Of a stretch of DNA of 64,000 bases, positions 49,401-62,200 are shown piece by piece; the first letter of the stretch is position 1, and every line of letters starts with the position of its first letter. The stretch spans positions 620,001 through 684,000 of the forward strand of contig NC_018393.1 in the NCBI RefSeq assembly GCF_000208865.1. The letters are read 5' to 3'. The position numbers were made by a program, and so were the translations under genes. This stretch comes from Neospora caninum Liverpool (Eukaryota > Apicomplexa > Conoidasida > Eucoccidiorida > Sarcocystidae). Under the pieces are notes generated by a model. That model was not told the origin of the DNA and did not search any database. It worked only from the letters and a program-made list of their open reading frames with translations.

Positions 49401-51339
49401 CGTTTTTCGTTTAGGCGATGGATTCACTGACGTGCATTGCTGGCTCTGACTCCAGAGCCCGCAACGCTCTGCGACCGCTTTTCACTTTGCTGGAAAGCAA
49501 GAAGGGCGCCAGGCAACGCCATATGACGGGCTCCCTCAGTCGCCAGTTGTACGATATGTGGGAACGACGAGGTTCTTCCTATCGGCGACTGCCCCCCGAC
49601 TGGCCTTTGCTTGAGTGTAGCGGCCGGGACGCACTCTGCTGGGAGGTGTTCAACGACAGGTACGCGCGCCGTTGCTGCGCTCGATTTCTCGGGTTGCATA
49701 ATGCAGTTTCGTCCCCGCCAGATAACAACGCACTGATAGGCAACGACCAGGTCAACAACAGACCTTATTGCCTTTTTGCCTTTTGCGTGGTCCCGAATTT
49801 CTTCTTTTAGCTTTTGTCTGGCTCGCTGCTGGGGTGTTGCGTCGTGCTGGAACCGAATTGTGGGTTTTCCCTTTTCCCGCGGCTCCCTGAATGTGGCACG
49901 TGGCGTCTACACATTTAGGCGTAACCGAATGGCTCCAAGACGGCTGGGGTGTCGCGATGAACCTCATGCCGTCTGTCGTCCGTCAGATGCATTCGTGTCA
50001 CCTCTCACGTACACCGCGGCTTGCCGGATTCACTGGTGTCCGTGCATGCGTGAGACTCACAGGTGAGCGGTGGCCACTCTAGGTTTCCTGCGACACTTCG
50101 CGGGCCCAATTGCCCCGTGTCGTAGGACCTTGCGGGTCATGGCCAGTTTACGGACTGAGGGCTGGTACCTTTTCCGAAAGTTTGGAGCGCGAATGTTTTC
50201 CGATTATGCGCACTGGACGGAGAACGTGAGACACAGTGTGTCTTCTTGTGCCAGCCTTTTCTCCTCGCCTTTTCAAAATGAAGTGCGCTCCTCGTTCGCT
50301 CTTCTTCCTTGTCATTTTTTCAGTTGGGCGTCCATTCCAGATAGTTCCGAGAGTCAGGCGCGATTCACGAACCGCCACGAAGAGCAGTTGCTTCTTCTAG
50401 AAGACACACGGTATGAGTGGGACCTCCGCATCGGAAGGCTGGAGGCGACTCTTCGACGACTAGAGCGTATCACGGAGCAACTGACAATGATAGCTCCAGA
50501 GAGACGCCGCTGCGCTACAGTTCGTGTTAGTACCTTCAGCCAGCTGGATGCGACCATTCTCAGGACGATCTTCGGGCAAAATACCGAACAGGTAGATTTC
50601 CGCACGAGAACAGAGCTTCCTTTCTTAGTTTGATTGCTTCCCTGCTGCCTGTCTTGCTATTGTCTTTATCAGATTTGTGCGTTAGCTGTCTCACATTCAG
50701 TCTGCTCGTCACCAGGCAACTCCCTGACATTTGGACCAGAGCTACACTTGAAAAGAAACCTACCTTAGACACTGCGCGCTATCGTGATACTGGGACCGTC
50801 AAACCTCTTCCATGCATTCTATGCAGTGTGTAGACTGCAGCGCGGGAGTACAAGGAACAGCAGGTACCGATGGACGTGTTTTAGGACACAGCCATTTTTT
50901 TTCACGTTGTGGGTTTGTGGTTTTCTGTGACCATGTCCTTCATTGAGCTAGTCGCGTCATTCCCGTCGTCAGGTCTTTCATCGAATTTTGCGTTCTTCCC
51001 CGTGTATCCCTTTGACAGGTCGTGTCAAGCATCTGCCTGTCGCCTCTAACCTCAATCCCGATTGTCCACGACACACTGGTGACAAAGCTCAAGCAATGGC
51101 GCGCGATGCGTTACTTCCTCCAGCTTGGCTGGACGCAACAAGAGGCGCCGCACTGGGCAGGAGCGATTGATTTCAAGAAGCGTTTCATTGGTCGCCCGGG
51201 CGCGGAAGAAGACGCGGGGTCTCTTGATCACTCGAGTTCCCGGCCTTCAGGACGGCCGGCTGACCGCATGCAGACGCTCATTCGCTCCGCTGCAGTTGCG
51301 CCGCACTCCAGTGAAGCGCGGTTGTCGATGGCAAGCTAA
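46457..51339 (+). CDS. SIN3: SIN3-type transcriptional corepressor, divergent, 7 exons
   Basis: Exons: 46457-47086, 47337-47619, 48118-48446, 48802-49038, 49415-49659, 50324-50591 and 51019 to the in-frame TAA at 51339. The phases close to 770 residues. Exon 1 holds two paired-amphipathic-helix-like repeats, at about residues 45-95 (LISFTRIVAQYR, then FSDCPEVLLCFSLFLPDG) and 100-165 (KYIIFSGIL, then LFHGHRLV). Exons 5-7 form the HDAC-interaction domain. They contain SYRRLPPDWP followed by ECSGRDALC, the diagnostic SIN3 sequence; NDSWASIP across the exon 5/6 junction; EDTRYEWD followed by a helix ending LERITEQL; and a segment with SIPIVHDTL and KQWRAM. SIN3 scaffolds histone deacetylase complexes in the nucleus. 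Exons 2-4 show only weak PAH-like helices. The usual family length is over 1000 residues. The canonical C-terminal part is not seen, so the 3' end is uncertain: a donor at 51,191 could lead to further exons. The ATG at 46,457 is the first in the exon, and an upstream exon is possible. Confidence 0.82.
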
Positions 51340-53290
51340 TAATACGCCCCTGTCCTTCCTTGTGTCAAAGAACTCTCCAAAATGATCAGCGACCGCGCCT
51401 GTGTGCCTCTTTTCCACGTTGTCTTCTGTTTCCTTCTGACACGTCGAGGTAGTTGATTTCGGTCGGCCAGGAAGAGAACGAACTTGGCTGGGGCGGTACT
51501 AGGGACTGCTCGTTTTTGTCCAGAGTGATGCTCCGGGACGACTCGAGAAAGTGAAGAAACCCTTGTTTTTGGAAACCCCAAGGGCTTCCAGTGTTCAGTA
51601 CTTGGTAGTCTTTACTGCGAGTAGACTGCCGCGAGTGTGGCATATCTGACTCCTGTGTCGAGGATGTGGGGGTTGGCTGCGTTTCTGAAGAGCCTGGCGG
51701 CGGCATTCCTGCACACCACCGGCCTGCGGGACGAACGCGTTGAAAACAAGGCAAGAGAGAAACACTCCGCCGTCAGGTGCAGGTTCTGAGGAGGGCTCTT
51801 CACTGAGAGGAAGGGGACCCCTGACGAGAGGTCGGCGGGTGGCTTTTTCACAGGTCAGCTGTTCCGAGTACTGCGTGGGGAATGATAGGGCTTTTTGGTA
51901 CAAAGACGTGAACATGCAGCCGTGCGTCATGCACACCGCAGGAGTCTCTTCTGCCAGGCAACTGGCGTACGTGGGTCTGAGAGCAAAGAAACGAACCTAC
52001 AGGGAATGCATTGTTGCAAAAACGGCATCTAAGCTATTTGCTAACGTTGCGGATTGGGCCGATTACTCTTCAGCCTTTACCAGGGCTCTAGCCTTGTCAG
52101 AGGGTGTTGCCTCGAAGTTCAGTGGCGTTCGGGCCGTGCAAGGTGTCGGACTTGTCGGAGGTGGAAAGCGACACGAGACGCCAAGGGTTCACAAAGCCAT
52201 GGCTTGGCGGCTTCCTGGAAAACTTCCATCTGGGCGGCTTCAGTCCCCTCACAAACGAGAGAACAGCGCTGCCGGAATGCAATTTCTAGCTGCATTTTCC
52301 ACCATGAAGAGGAAGGTTTCTTGCGTTCAATGAGACTCTTCCGCATCCAGGCTGGGCAGCCGCCTCAAGACTGGAACTCAAATTTGTCATTCAGAGCGCT
52401 TCCGTTGCTTACAATGCCACACGCTTTTCTTTTACTGTCGACGTCTCACCGCACAAGAGCAGACTGCGTCTTAAAAAGCGAGACTGGTATCTAGGAGCGG
52501 CGACAGCCTCCCACTCACGGATGCCGCGTGTGCATTGCTGGGCCATTCATTGTCCAACTTCGCTTGGATCAAGGGCGAGGAACGCGTCTCTTCAGTTGGG
52601 TCCTTCAAACATGCGTCGCCATCCCGGAATCACCCAGGCAGAGAAGAGAAACCACAGGAACACCGAGTTGACACCAAGAAAGGAGCAATTCCGTAAAACA
52701 TGGAACGGAACAAAATATACACAGAACAGAACAAACGTCTTGTGGAGAAGAAGGAAGACAAGTTTGAGAAGTACGTGTCAGCAGGCACACAACAGAAAAC
52801 TGGAATCAGTGGAGGGACGAGAAAATGGATTCAATAACGCAACAGAGCCCTTCATTTTGTGCTGTTTCGAGTTGCCGCCCTTGCCGCACCTAGTCAGTGT
52901 GGCGCAGGAAAAAGCCCCCCACCGTCCTAAGTCTTTCTGGCGTTGAAACTGTTCCCAACGAGGAACGCCTTCAAGACCACGGTCAAGAGGCCCACGACAG
53001 ATGGACTGATACTAGTTTAAAGCGAGCGCTCCATCACTGCGGTCAGCCACCTGGACACAAGTGGACCCAACTCCTGGACCGTTTGTTGGGTGAGCAGCGC
53101 TTGGCGTCCTCCGACCAGGGAGCGTGGAGGATGTCGCACAAATAGCTGAAGCACCTTCGGTGCACGATTTTCACCTTCTGCGAATTGCCGAGAACTCCTC
53201 ACCAGCATGGTCGGCGCGGAGCGAAAGACAAGCGAAAAACGGAAGTCACCCTCGTACTGCGTTTAACAGCATTCCCTCAGGCGTTTCCTC
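51340..53290. other. Region between the convergent SIN3 and EMC1 genes
   Basis: This roughly 2-kb region should contain the two 3' untranslated regions and possibly additional SIN3 exons. A good acceptor (ggctttttcacag) ends at 51,853, and the frame behind it is open to 52,333, but I cannot relate its translation to a SIN3 domain. No repeat or RNA gene was seen. Confidence 0.4.
52308..52946 (+). other. Open frame downstream of SIN3, possible 3' exon
   Basis: This frame is open for 212 codons after a TGA at 52,305, with no ATG until 52,521, so it would have to be entered by splicing. Its first 60 codons read as protein-like (RLELKFVIQSASVAY, then SRLRLKKRDWY). They have a faint resemblance to the LECKF...SYK...YV signature near the C terminus of SIN3 proteins, too weak to rely on. 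Its second half is rich in basic and polar residues and looks less protein-like. It overlaps a competing frame (51,740-52,333). Confidence 0.25.
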
Positions 53291-56200
53291 TTATTTCCAC
53301 TTAGCAGCCAAATCCGCCTCCTTCGCCCGCCAGCGCGTCACAACAACCAAAACAAGAAGGGTCACCATCGCGGCCGCCAAGAGGCCGTAGTTGAATTGAG
53401 AGTTGAGGACGTCGTATCCCTGGAAAGCGCACAACAGAAGAAAATGGTGTTTTATACCAGCAGACACGGGAGAAGTGGCGAAACCGGTTTCTAGAGAAAA
53501 ACAGATCGGAAATTAGTCGGACTCGTCCACACATCGCAGCCACAAGTTCACTCTTCAGTCTCGCCGGACTCAGGGCCGAAACCGTTTCATCGAGCGAGGA
53601 TGTCAAAAAAACCCGATACACGACTGCAGCAATGGAACTACTCGGCGAGGCGTCCTTTGCGGGTTTCCGGACGCTGCCCGACCAAGGAAAAAGGCGGCAC
53701 CGTCACCCGCTCCGTTCGGTGAATACCACAGCTCCGAAAAGCAGGGACAACTGAAGACGAAGCGTTCGACCAGAGTGCGACATGCTGACAGAGTCAACTG
53801 GTTTCTGCCTCACATCGCACACCGGTCCGTCTCCTGCCGCGATTTTCTGTTGTGTCGGCGAGCGTTTGTCTTGTATGCTCTTGCCTTTACGGACAAACTT
53901 CCTGTCCACAGTTGCTATCCGAGCAGGTGAAAGGCAAACGTACCTTGGCAGGTTGCACAGGAGCGAAGAAGAGGTCGAGACCGAAGGCGAAAGTGGAAGA
54001 AGTTGACTCGCGCGCTGTGTGGTGGGCCCCAATGCCCCGCACGTGAAACACCTGCGAACGCCACGAAGCCGCAGAACGGGCCCTCGCCTGAGAACCGTTT
54101 TTTTCCCCTGTGGGAGCTGAAGCTTCACCCCTGTTCAAGAAATCGCGAGGAACGTCCAGCCCCCACCCTCCCAGACGTATCCTTGTCCTCTGAAACGCTG
54201 TTCTACCTCGGGGCAGGCAACGCGACTTGCACGCATATTGCGCAAGGCCTTTCAGTGCACGTAGATTTCACGCGCTTGTCACACTGCCAAGCAACAGTCA
54301 CACCTGTCCAGCCGAGCCCCTTGTTACACAGGAACATATAGACAAGGCGCTGTGTGGCAACAATGCGACAGGATCACGAAGGCGGGTACACGTGAGCAAC
54401 GGGCTGCGCAGAAGTACATGCACAGGCTGAAAAGTGAACCCCCTCAGCTCGGCTCTCTTCTCTTCAACGGCGAAGCGTCGGGAACTCGTCCTCCTGATGC
54501 GCCTTAGTTTTCACGCGTTCGTAGGAGCGAACGAAGATGCCTCGATTCCACTGCCGCGGCGATGTCTTGCGGAAACAGATTCTCACCTGGTTGTAATACG
54601 AAATGCAGTCGTGAGGAAGGAGAGGCAGGAGCGGATGATACGGAAGAACCCCCTCCTCTTGCTGCCGGGCGGGACTGGCTTCTTTCGGCGGCCGGCCGTG
54701 CTCGTCCACGAGGCGGGGACGCCGCGCATTGGCCAAACGCGTAGACATGGAGTAAACCTGATGGGACGATGAGGTGGCCTGAATGTCAAGGAGACACAAT
54801 CGGCTCCGGCATCCGGCAATCTCGCTCTGGGCACAGTGAACGGATCACTTCAAAGTGCAGCTTGGACACCTGGCGTCGCAACACGACGCGGATGTTTTGC
54901 CTTCAATACAGCACAGTCAAGTCCTTCCAAAGCAGAACTGAGGTGCGACAGATATCACCTATGTTTTTTCAGCACACAGAACTCCCCTACTTCAATCCGC
55001 GTCTCACACGCGAACGCTGCCGCGACCGCAGAGGAGCTCGACGGAACTGACACGCGCCACCTCGGAGGACAGGGCTTCCATTCCAGGCTGCTTGTCCACC
55101 GCTGCAACGCACACCCCCTTTGGCAGTCTTCGACTAAGAGGCGTTGGAAATCCCTGTGCTACCGGGGGCTTCCACAACTGTGCAAGAACCCCGCGTCGCC
55201 TTCGGCGCTGCTGCTGACACGACATTCTGTGACCCAGGCATTCTTTCGAATGCTCCCCCGGCAGCATATCTCTCACGTTTGAGCAAATCCCCTCCACAGT
55301 GTCCTCTCTGGCATTGCCTCTCGACGAGGGAATTCCTGAGTACCCTTCAAAGGTAGAAAAGCCGTACCAGCAAGATGGCGCGCGTCGTTATGCCCTGTAG
55401 CGTAGCTGTGACGCCGAAGGCGCGTACACCTGTGGGAAGGATGTACGTCTGACTGATCCCAGTGGGAGGCGGCAGCTCAAAGCCTGTCAGTCTGGGCACA
55501 ATGTGTCGGGCTGCAGAGAAAATGATGCTCAAAGGCCCTGAAAAAACACGAACAGAGGCATAGAACCAACTGACACAGAGAGAGGGTGACTGTATGTGTA
55601 AACGAACGGACGCAGAAGACATACCCTCCGCGAGCATCGACAACGCCTACGCTCACCCTGTTACTGTCCACGAGTCTCGTGGCATCTGTCAGACGCCGGA
55701 AGCAACTCACCTTCGTCTTTCTGCGCGTCTTGCAGTTCGACAAAATGGAGTTCGTAGCGAGCGTGTTGGAGGTTCCAGTAGTGCGTCATAACGACGTTGT
55801 CATACATCTGCCAAAGGGTGCGAGGCAGCATCACAAACAAGAGGGATGCGACCTCGGAACCGCCAGGTCTCGTTGGGATCCCTCTCTCAGAATGCGGTGA
55901 GGCACCGTGTTGGCCTCACGGCCCTGTCTCTCGAAGCCGGGGCCCATCCATACGACCACCCACACGCCTCCTGATCCTCTTTACGACGAGCCTCTGCCGC
56001 TGCGGATTTGGGCGCGGTTTCACGGTTCTTCCGACAGTATCCCAACCGCTTTCGTTCTTCTCAATCACGCCCAAGCACGCGACCGCCGACCAGGCCCACA
56101 GGCCGGTGCATGCAGTGGACGTTTTTCATGCATGCAGCTTCCCCCATCCGACACGGGAAAACACGCAGGCAGCCCTTTCCGAGTGCCCTGCGACGAGCAC

Positions 56201-59200
56201 CAGACTGTGTAGACGGAAACTCAACGTGAAGCGGGGGGAAAATCACAAAAGGCTTTCACCGAAAACACGCAACAAGAGTAAATGCTCTCAAACACCGTTG
56301 GCCAAGTCATGAATCGAAGAAACGGCACTCGAATTGAACAAACCTCTGAAGAACTCGGGCCGCGAGTTGCAGCCACCCAAACACAAGTTTCGCGGGCGTA
56401 CCATTAGATGGAGAGGCATGGAGGCGGCACTAGGCAGATACTCCGAGTAGACCACCGAGCCGTCTGTGAGGTTCACTACATGGAGCATGAGCGACGCCCC
56501 TGCTCCAGCGAGTCCTGCGTCGCCCCGCTGTAAGACAAGACCCGCACAAGGATGATGTCCGGCGTTGCTCCACCGTGAGGCCAGTCCCCGGGGTGCGGCG
56601 ATCTTCAGTGAAGGCCCCAGAAGAGTACAGGAAGGGCCTGTCTCGTGACCATAGCAGCCGAGTTCCCCGCTCCACGAAAGCATCCTTAGCTCGGGCCGTC
56701 ACGTAGGCGTCTTGGAGACTTTTCTTCGCGCACTGAACGCAGCCAGTCCAGTCCTCCGTTCCCTTCTGCTATCTGTACCGGCCAAAGCTGCACGCATTCT
56801 TCCCCCCCGAAAGCTAACCGGCCAGGCAACGGCAGCACGAAAAAACCTACACCTCGCAAGGAGACTCGGGGCATCCCGGAAGGAACACGTCTCCTGACTG
56901 GCCGTACCTCTGTCTTCGTGACGACAGCCATGAGATTCGGATTGATGTATTTGTAAACAATCGAAATGTTACTCGTGACTGACACAGGGACGTGAGGGTA
57001 GTCCGAGTGGAGCGGCCGAGCAGCGGCTGAGAGAAACAGAGGAAACACCCACAAAAGAATGCGGAAGGCTCATTTCCTGCCAGAGCACGAGGGCCATTTG
57101 GGCTGCAACTGAAGCGCGCACGTAGACGGTTTCTAGGGCGAAGACGGCCGGCGACCTCCCGCAACAGATTCTGAATGCCGTGAGCCCCGATGTAGCCCGG
57201 AACCCGATATGTGCACGCAAATGCTGCGGAGCACAGCAATCTATAGACCGGTCCTCTTCTCCGTACATCCCTAATGTGCGCCACGGGAATGGCCAAAGGT
57301 AGAAAAAAAAACCGTCTTTCGCCAACTCTGGATCACACGAAATGCGAACCCGACAAATCGCACGACCATTCCGCGCGTAAAATACGGGCGTTATCCGACG
57401 TGCTACACCCGAAGCGAGCAGCTCTGCTTCCTCGCTGTCCACGGTTCCCGCTGACCGGCGAAAGCTAGGACGGAACCCGAGTTTCCCTTTGCCTATTTCC
57501 TAGAGGATACTCCAGTCCCCGCTGCACAACATGCGCAGGCCCTAGGTTGTCCTGGTGTCCTTCAGACCAGCCACCGGTTCCTGTTCCTTCCGTGTACCTA
57601 TCAGAGCTTGGCCCGATCCGCCAAAAGGAACGTTCCACGTTCGCTGTGTCCGGAGGCTACACTGTGCGACCCCGGGCTGGCCACCAGTCTGCAGTTCCTC
57701 AGTGCGCACGAGGAAGCCGAAGAGCTGCTGGCTAGCGACGTCCAACTCGTAGAGACTCAAGTGGTGCGAGAGATGTCTCGCCAGCTTGCAGTGCATCTGG
57801 AGAAGAGAGCGGAAACCGGAAAAGAGCACGGCGCCCATGTATACGCGGTACCGATACAAATGGTGCTGCGTCATTCCCGTGCGTTTCAAGGGATGGAAGG
57901 TCTCAACTTGGTCCTTTTTTTTAAAGGGCGTCGATCCGCCCTTTGTGTGGCCGAAGCGCCTACGTTCGCGGTGTGTGCCGTTTCCCCCATTCGTCATGCT
58001 CCTTCCGGCTTCCTGAGTCGCTCCAACTTTGAAACCGGAACGAGGGCAAACGGCCTAACGCGCGCGCCACACACACACACACACCGCACTCGCCGCGGTC
58101 GTCCTGAAAACCCAGCTTTCCCTTCCGACGTTGTTCTCCCTCCTCACCTTCGTCTCAAGCTCAGTTTCGGTCTCGGCCTTCCTGGGGATAAGAACCGGCG
58201 CTCGGCCGCTGGCGTCGACCACGAGGGCCCCGTTTGTACTCTCGAAAAAGGTCTGAGTGTCGCGCTCCGCTGCGCTGGCCACCTGGTGGTAGGGGTCGAC
58301 AGCCTGGAGCGGGACGACATGCGCTGGAACGAACGGCACCGCGGCCACGTGCAGCACCGTGCCCAGAGACGCGTCCAGCCACACCAGTCGAGAGCTCTGA
58401 GAAAAAGACGGACAGAGGAGACACAGAGGCGCGCTCCACGTGAGCAGGGGCAACATCGTCACTCCTTGGAAAAGGCACGGGCAGACACCCATCTTCCCGG
58501 GAAGGAGCCGTCGCCGAGGGTGTGACAGACGCCGCCTCCAGACTGTGAAGCCTAAAAGCCGTGCAGCCCTCCTTTTTCAGAGAGAAGAAGGCGTCTCTCG
58601 CCATCTTCCTTTAGACCAGGGGCGCTCGAGAAAATGAGCGTCACTGAGCACAATATGACAGGCAGATTGCGACAACGGCTCCAGACGCTAGGGCCACGCA
58701 TTGCCGCCGGCGCACCTTACACGCAGTGACACGAACGGACGCGGGCCGAACTAGATATCGACGCCTGAGCCAGGTCGAGCCTCAAATTGGCCTCCCTGCG
58801 TTCTCTCGGCCTGCGTTTACAAGGCTGTTTGCGACCCTCTCCTGACCTGCTCGGCTGAGTCAACAACCACCACGAGGAGCTCCTTTTTGTGTTCTCCGAC
58901 AAGGTGCATCCCCACGATGCCGCCCGTCTGCAGGGGGCCCTCCGCAAAGCGCGAGGCCAGAGATCCGCCCTGGCTTGGCCCATCCGGGCGCACACGGAGC
59001 ACCGACGTTTTTCGGCCGTTGGTCGCGGACACGCCGACGAAGGGCGAAGAATCCAGCGTGCTGCTCGCTCTGCAGGCTCGATAGGCCGCCCTGTGCGCTT
59101 CGCGGGTCTTCCAGAAACGGAGGCTCTGCTGCCAGATGACCAGGCCCGTTGCCGCATGCAGCGCGTAGACCTGACGACAAAAAGACCAGACCCAGGAAGC

Positions 59201-62200
59201 GGTACAGTCGGGGAGACGGCGGCACCCGCAGCAGAGAAACACTCCCGTAAGAACTCCCGCTGGCGGCGGAATGAGGCCACGCGAAGCTGTTGAAGTCACG
59301 CTCCAACGCATGCCTTCCGCCGCTGGCTGACCTTGCTGGGAACGAGATCCACGGAATGGCTGGTGAGCACGTACCGCCACACAGGCGCCACACACACGCC
59401 AACCGACACTCGTGTTCGGGGGGGGAAAACTAGGCATGGCATTGGCGGTATCACACTACACAGACCGACTACTGCGAAAAACGTGTCTAGAGGAAGCGAC
59501 TGCCGTAGGAACTTGTCTCTTGAACGGTACCGAGCCTGAAGAGCAAGAGATCCGTCTACCAGCTGTGTGGGGGACGGCCAGAGCCTTCGTTCGATCGTGT
59601 ACATTCTCTGGTGTTGAGTCTCTCGACCCAGGGCGCTTCCTCTCGCTTCCCGTGGTGAGATTTACGTCGACGCCTCTTGGGGTACAAGACAGACTCCCCA
59701 GAACCACGTTTTCTGCCTGTGAAAACTCGTTCCCATTCGAAACGTGAACTACAAGAGAATCCCGCGAAGGGAGGAGCGTGCAGACTGTGCGAGGTTGGCA
59801 CCGCACACCGGGCCGCTCTGTGGCGGGTTCGTTTTCTTCTCAGTGAGCGCTTGTGAAACGCGCTGCCACTCTTCGATTTCTGCGGTCGCAAAGCAACCGA
59901 CCTGGTCAGAACATGTCGCGGCGATGATCAACTCCGTCCACCCAAACAGCCGCGGATCGACGTGCACCGCCGGGGCTTTCCGTCCCCGTGGCATCAGCAC
60001 CTCTTCAGCGGCAGCGGCGTTCAGCGCCAGGTCTGCCGTCTCTTCCGACGCTCCCTCGAACGCGACGAAACCCAGCAGACGCAGCTTCGTGTGTGCCGAA
60101 AGCGAAGCGAAGCCGAACGGCGCGAGCGCCGCCCGCTTGCCTGGTCGGAAGCATGCACGCAGCGGCACGTCCTCTGCCGTGAAGAAGCACACGTCAACGG
60201 CGTGTGCAGACGCCGTCCGCCTCACACTCTCGCCCACAAACACAGTCCAACAAGGACACTAGCACACAGGTCACGACGGGAAGAGCTGAGCGGCGGAATT
60301 CCCGAAAGGCTGAAACAACGCACTGGTACAGAGCTCTCTCCAGCGTCCACACTCACATGGCGCACGGAACCGCAGGAGCATTCAGATCCGACCTCGTGAA
60401 AACGCGCGCGGAACCGAAAATGCCCGGAGAAGCGGAGACAGTCACCGAATCGCTCCGTCTCACAGCCACATGCCCAAAGGCATCTAACCCGGATGTCTTC
60501 CTTTGTGGACGTCGAAACCTTCTCACTCACCTCACTCCGCCCCCACAAGGTGCACCCCGACAGAGGCGGCAAGACGTTTGAGCGGGACAGGAACCAGCCC
60601 CCCCGGCTGCGGCGCCCTTCCACAAGGCTGTCCTCCCGGTGGTTTCCCCACACGCCTCCCCCGTCCATGCCATCTTGTCCTTTGCTGGCCGCACCTGGAC
60701 TCTTGGCTGGTGAGCGCCTTACCTGCTCCTTCTCTTGCCCCGGCACGGGCTCCAGAACTCATCTTGAACGCGCGGCGAACGCCCTGGACCGCCTCTCGGC
60801 AGAACGCCACAGTCGCTTCCAGCATCTGCGCAACTCCCAGGACTGCGGAGGCAGTCAGACGCGCCGCTTGAAGCTTCAGGTACTCGGCCCAACTTCGCTG
60901 CGCGGCGGAATCTGAAGGCGACGCGAGCGCAGCCTCCAGGGCCAGCCGCTCCAACCCCGAGGGAAGAAGCGCGGATATGAATGGCAGCGAAGCCCACTCG
61001 CGTCGTTCTGAGGCACAGCCACGTAGGCGAAAAACAGAGACAGAACGAAGCTGAACCCATCGCGGCAGGACAGACAACCTCCAGTTCGCCGTCATCCGTA
61101 AGGGCGTGGTCGGGGCGAGCACTCCCCTTTGCGATTTTTTTGTCGCCACCCCGTTTTCCTGAGCACCAGAGATCCTCAGCCTGCGGAGCCCATCTGTTCA
61201 GCGCGCAGGGATCCGCTGTGCAAACTGGGCCTTGCTAGCGAGATATCAACAATCAGCATGGCGCCAGAAGCGGGCCTTAGTGACTCCGCGCCGCACCCGA
61301 CGGTGAAACCACGCGATCTGAAATGACGAGGTCACTCGTTCAGTTTCAACAGCAGATAAGAGCCTGTATCGTGAGGCAGTGGCTGTGTGCTTCTGAGGAA
61401 GGGATCAAACAAGATTGCCCGGCTGTGCAGAAAACACGTCCACCATGCCTACCAGACGGACGGGTGTGCTGTGCGTGCGACCGCCGACGCCGTCTGTAGC
61501 ACTTGCATATGCACAAGAGAGCGTCGAACCTAGCTGCTGCGAGTTCCTTTGTCCACTCCCGCAGACCACGTACCTGTTGGACGGCTCGCGGTGTACGGCA
61601 TTGCGAACATAACGGTCCCACGAATATCTGCGAGGCCCTCTTCCCGCGACCAGACCCAGTGAGCCCCCGTTACAAGAGAGAGCGACGCATCGGAGGTTAC
61701 AAGCACCGCACGGCGTGCCGACGGATCTTCACCCGCCAGCAGGCGACCATAGATGAGCTCGGCGCTGATGAGGGAAGGCTCCACAAGGCCTGCTGTCGAC
61801 CGCTGCTTGGCCACAGCCATTGCCAGTTTCTGCGCGTCGCTCTTTTGCTGTTCGAAAGGAAGCCTACGCATTCGGACACCCATCAGAGCCGACACTCGAA
61901 AAGGCCGAAATCCGTGATGCAGGAAGAAAGCGATCTGGGAGAAAACACCCTCTGCAGGATAGCTGCGTGCGCGACGCTCGTGGCTGTTGTCACCCTTCCA
62001 CTCTGGCGATTCAAAACTTCCTCTTGACCTCCCAAACGAACAAATGAGTAACCTGGGCCTCCATTCGGGAACCGCTGCTCCAGTATTCGCTGCATGCGTC
62101 GCTGGTCACATTTAGACGGAGTTTCAGCAGATTGCAGGAACCATCCGAGTGGGCGTCGTTCTTTTCACTGGCCACAGCGGACAGGTGGAAGCAAGTTGAA

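Noticed and set aside
57608..58525. Plus-strand frame of 305 codons
   Set aside because: It runs antisense to two EMC1 exons and their intron. The minus strand has conserved EMC1 motifs with matching splice phases, so this frame is a shadow.
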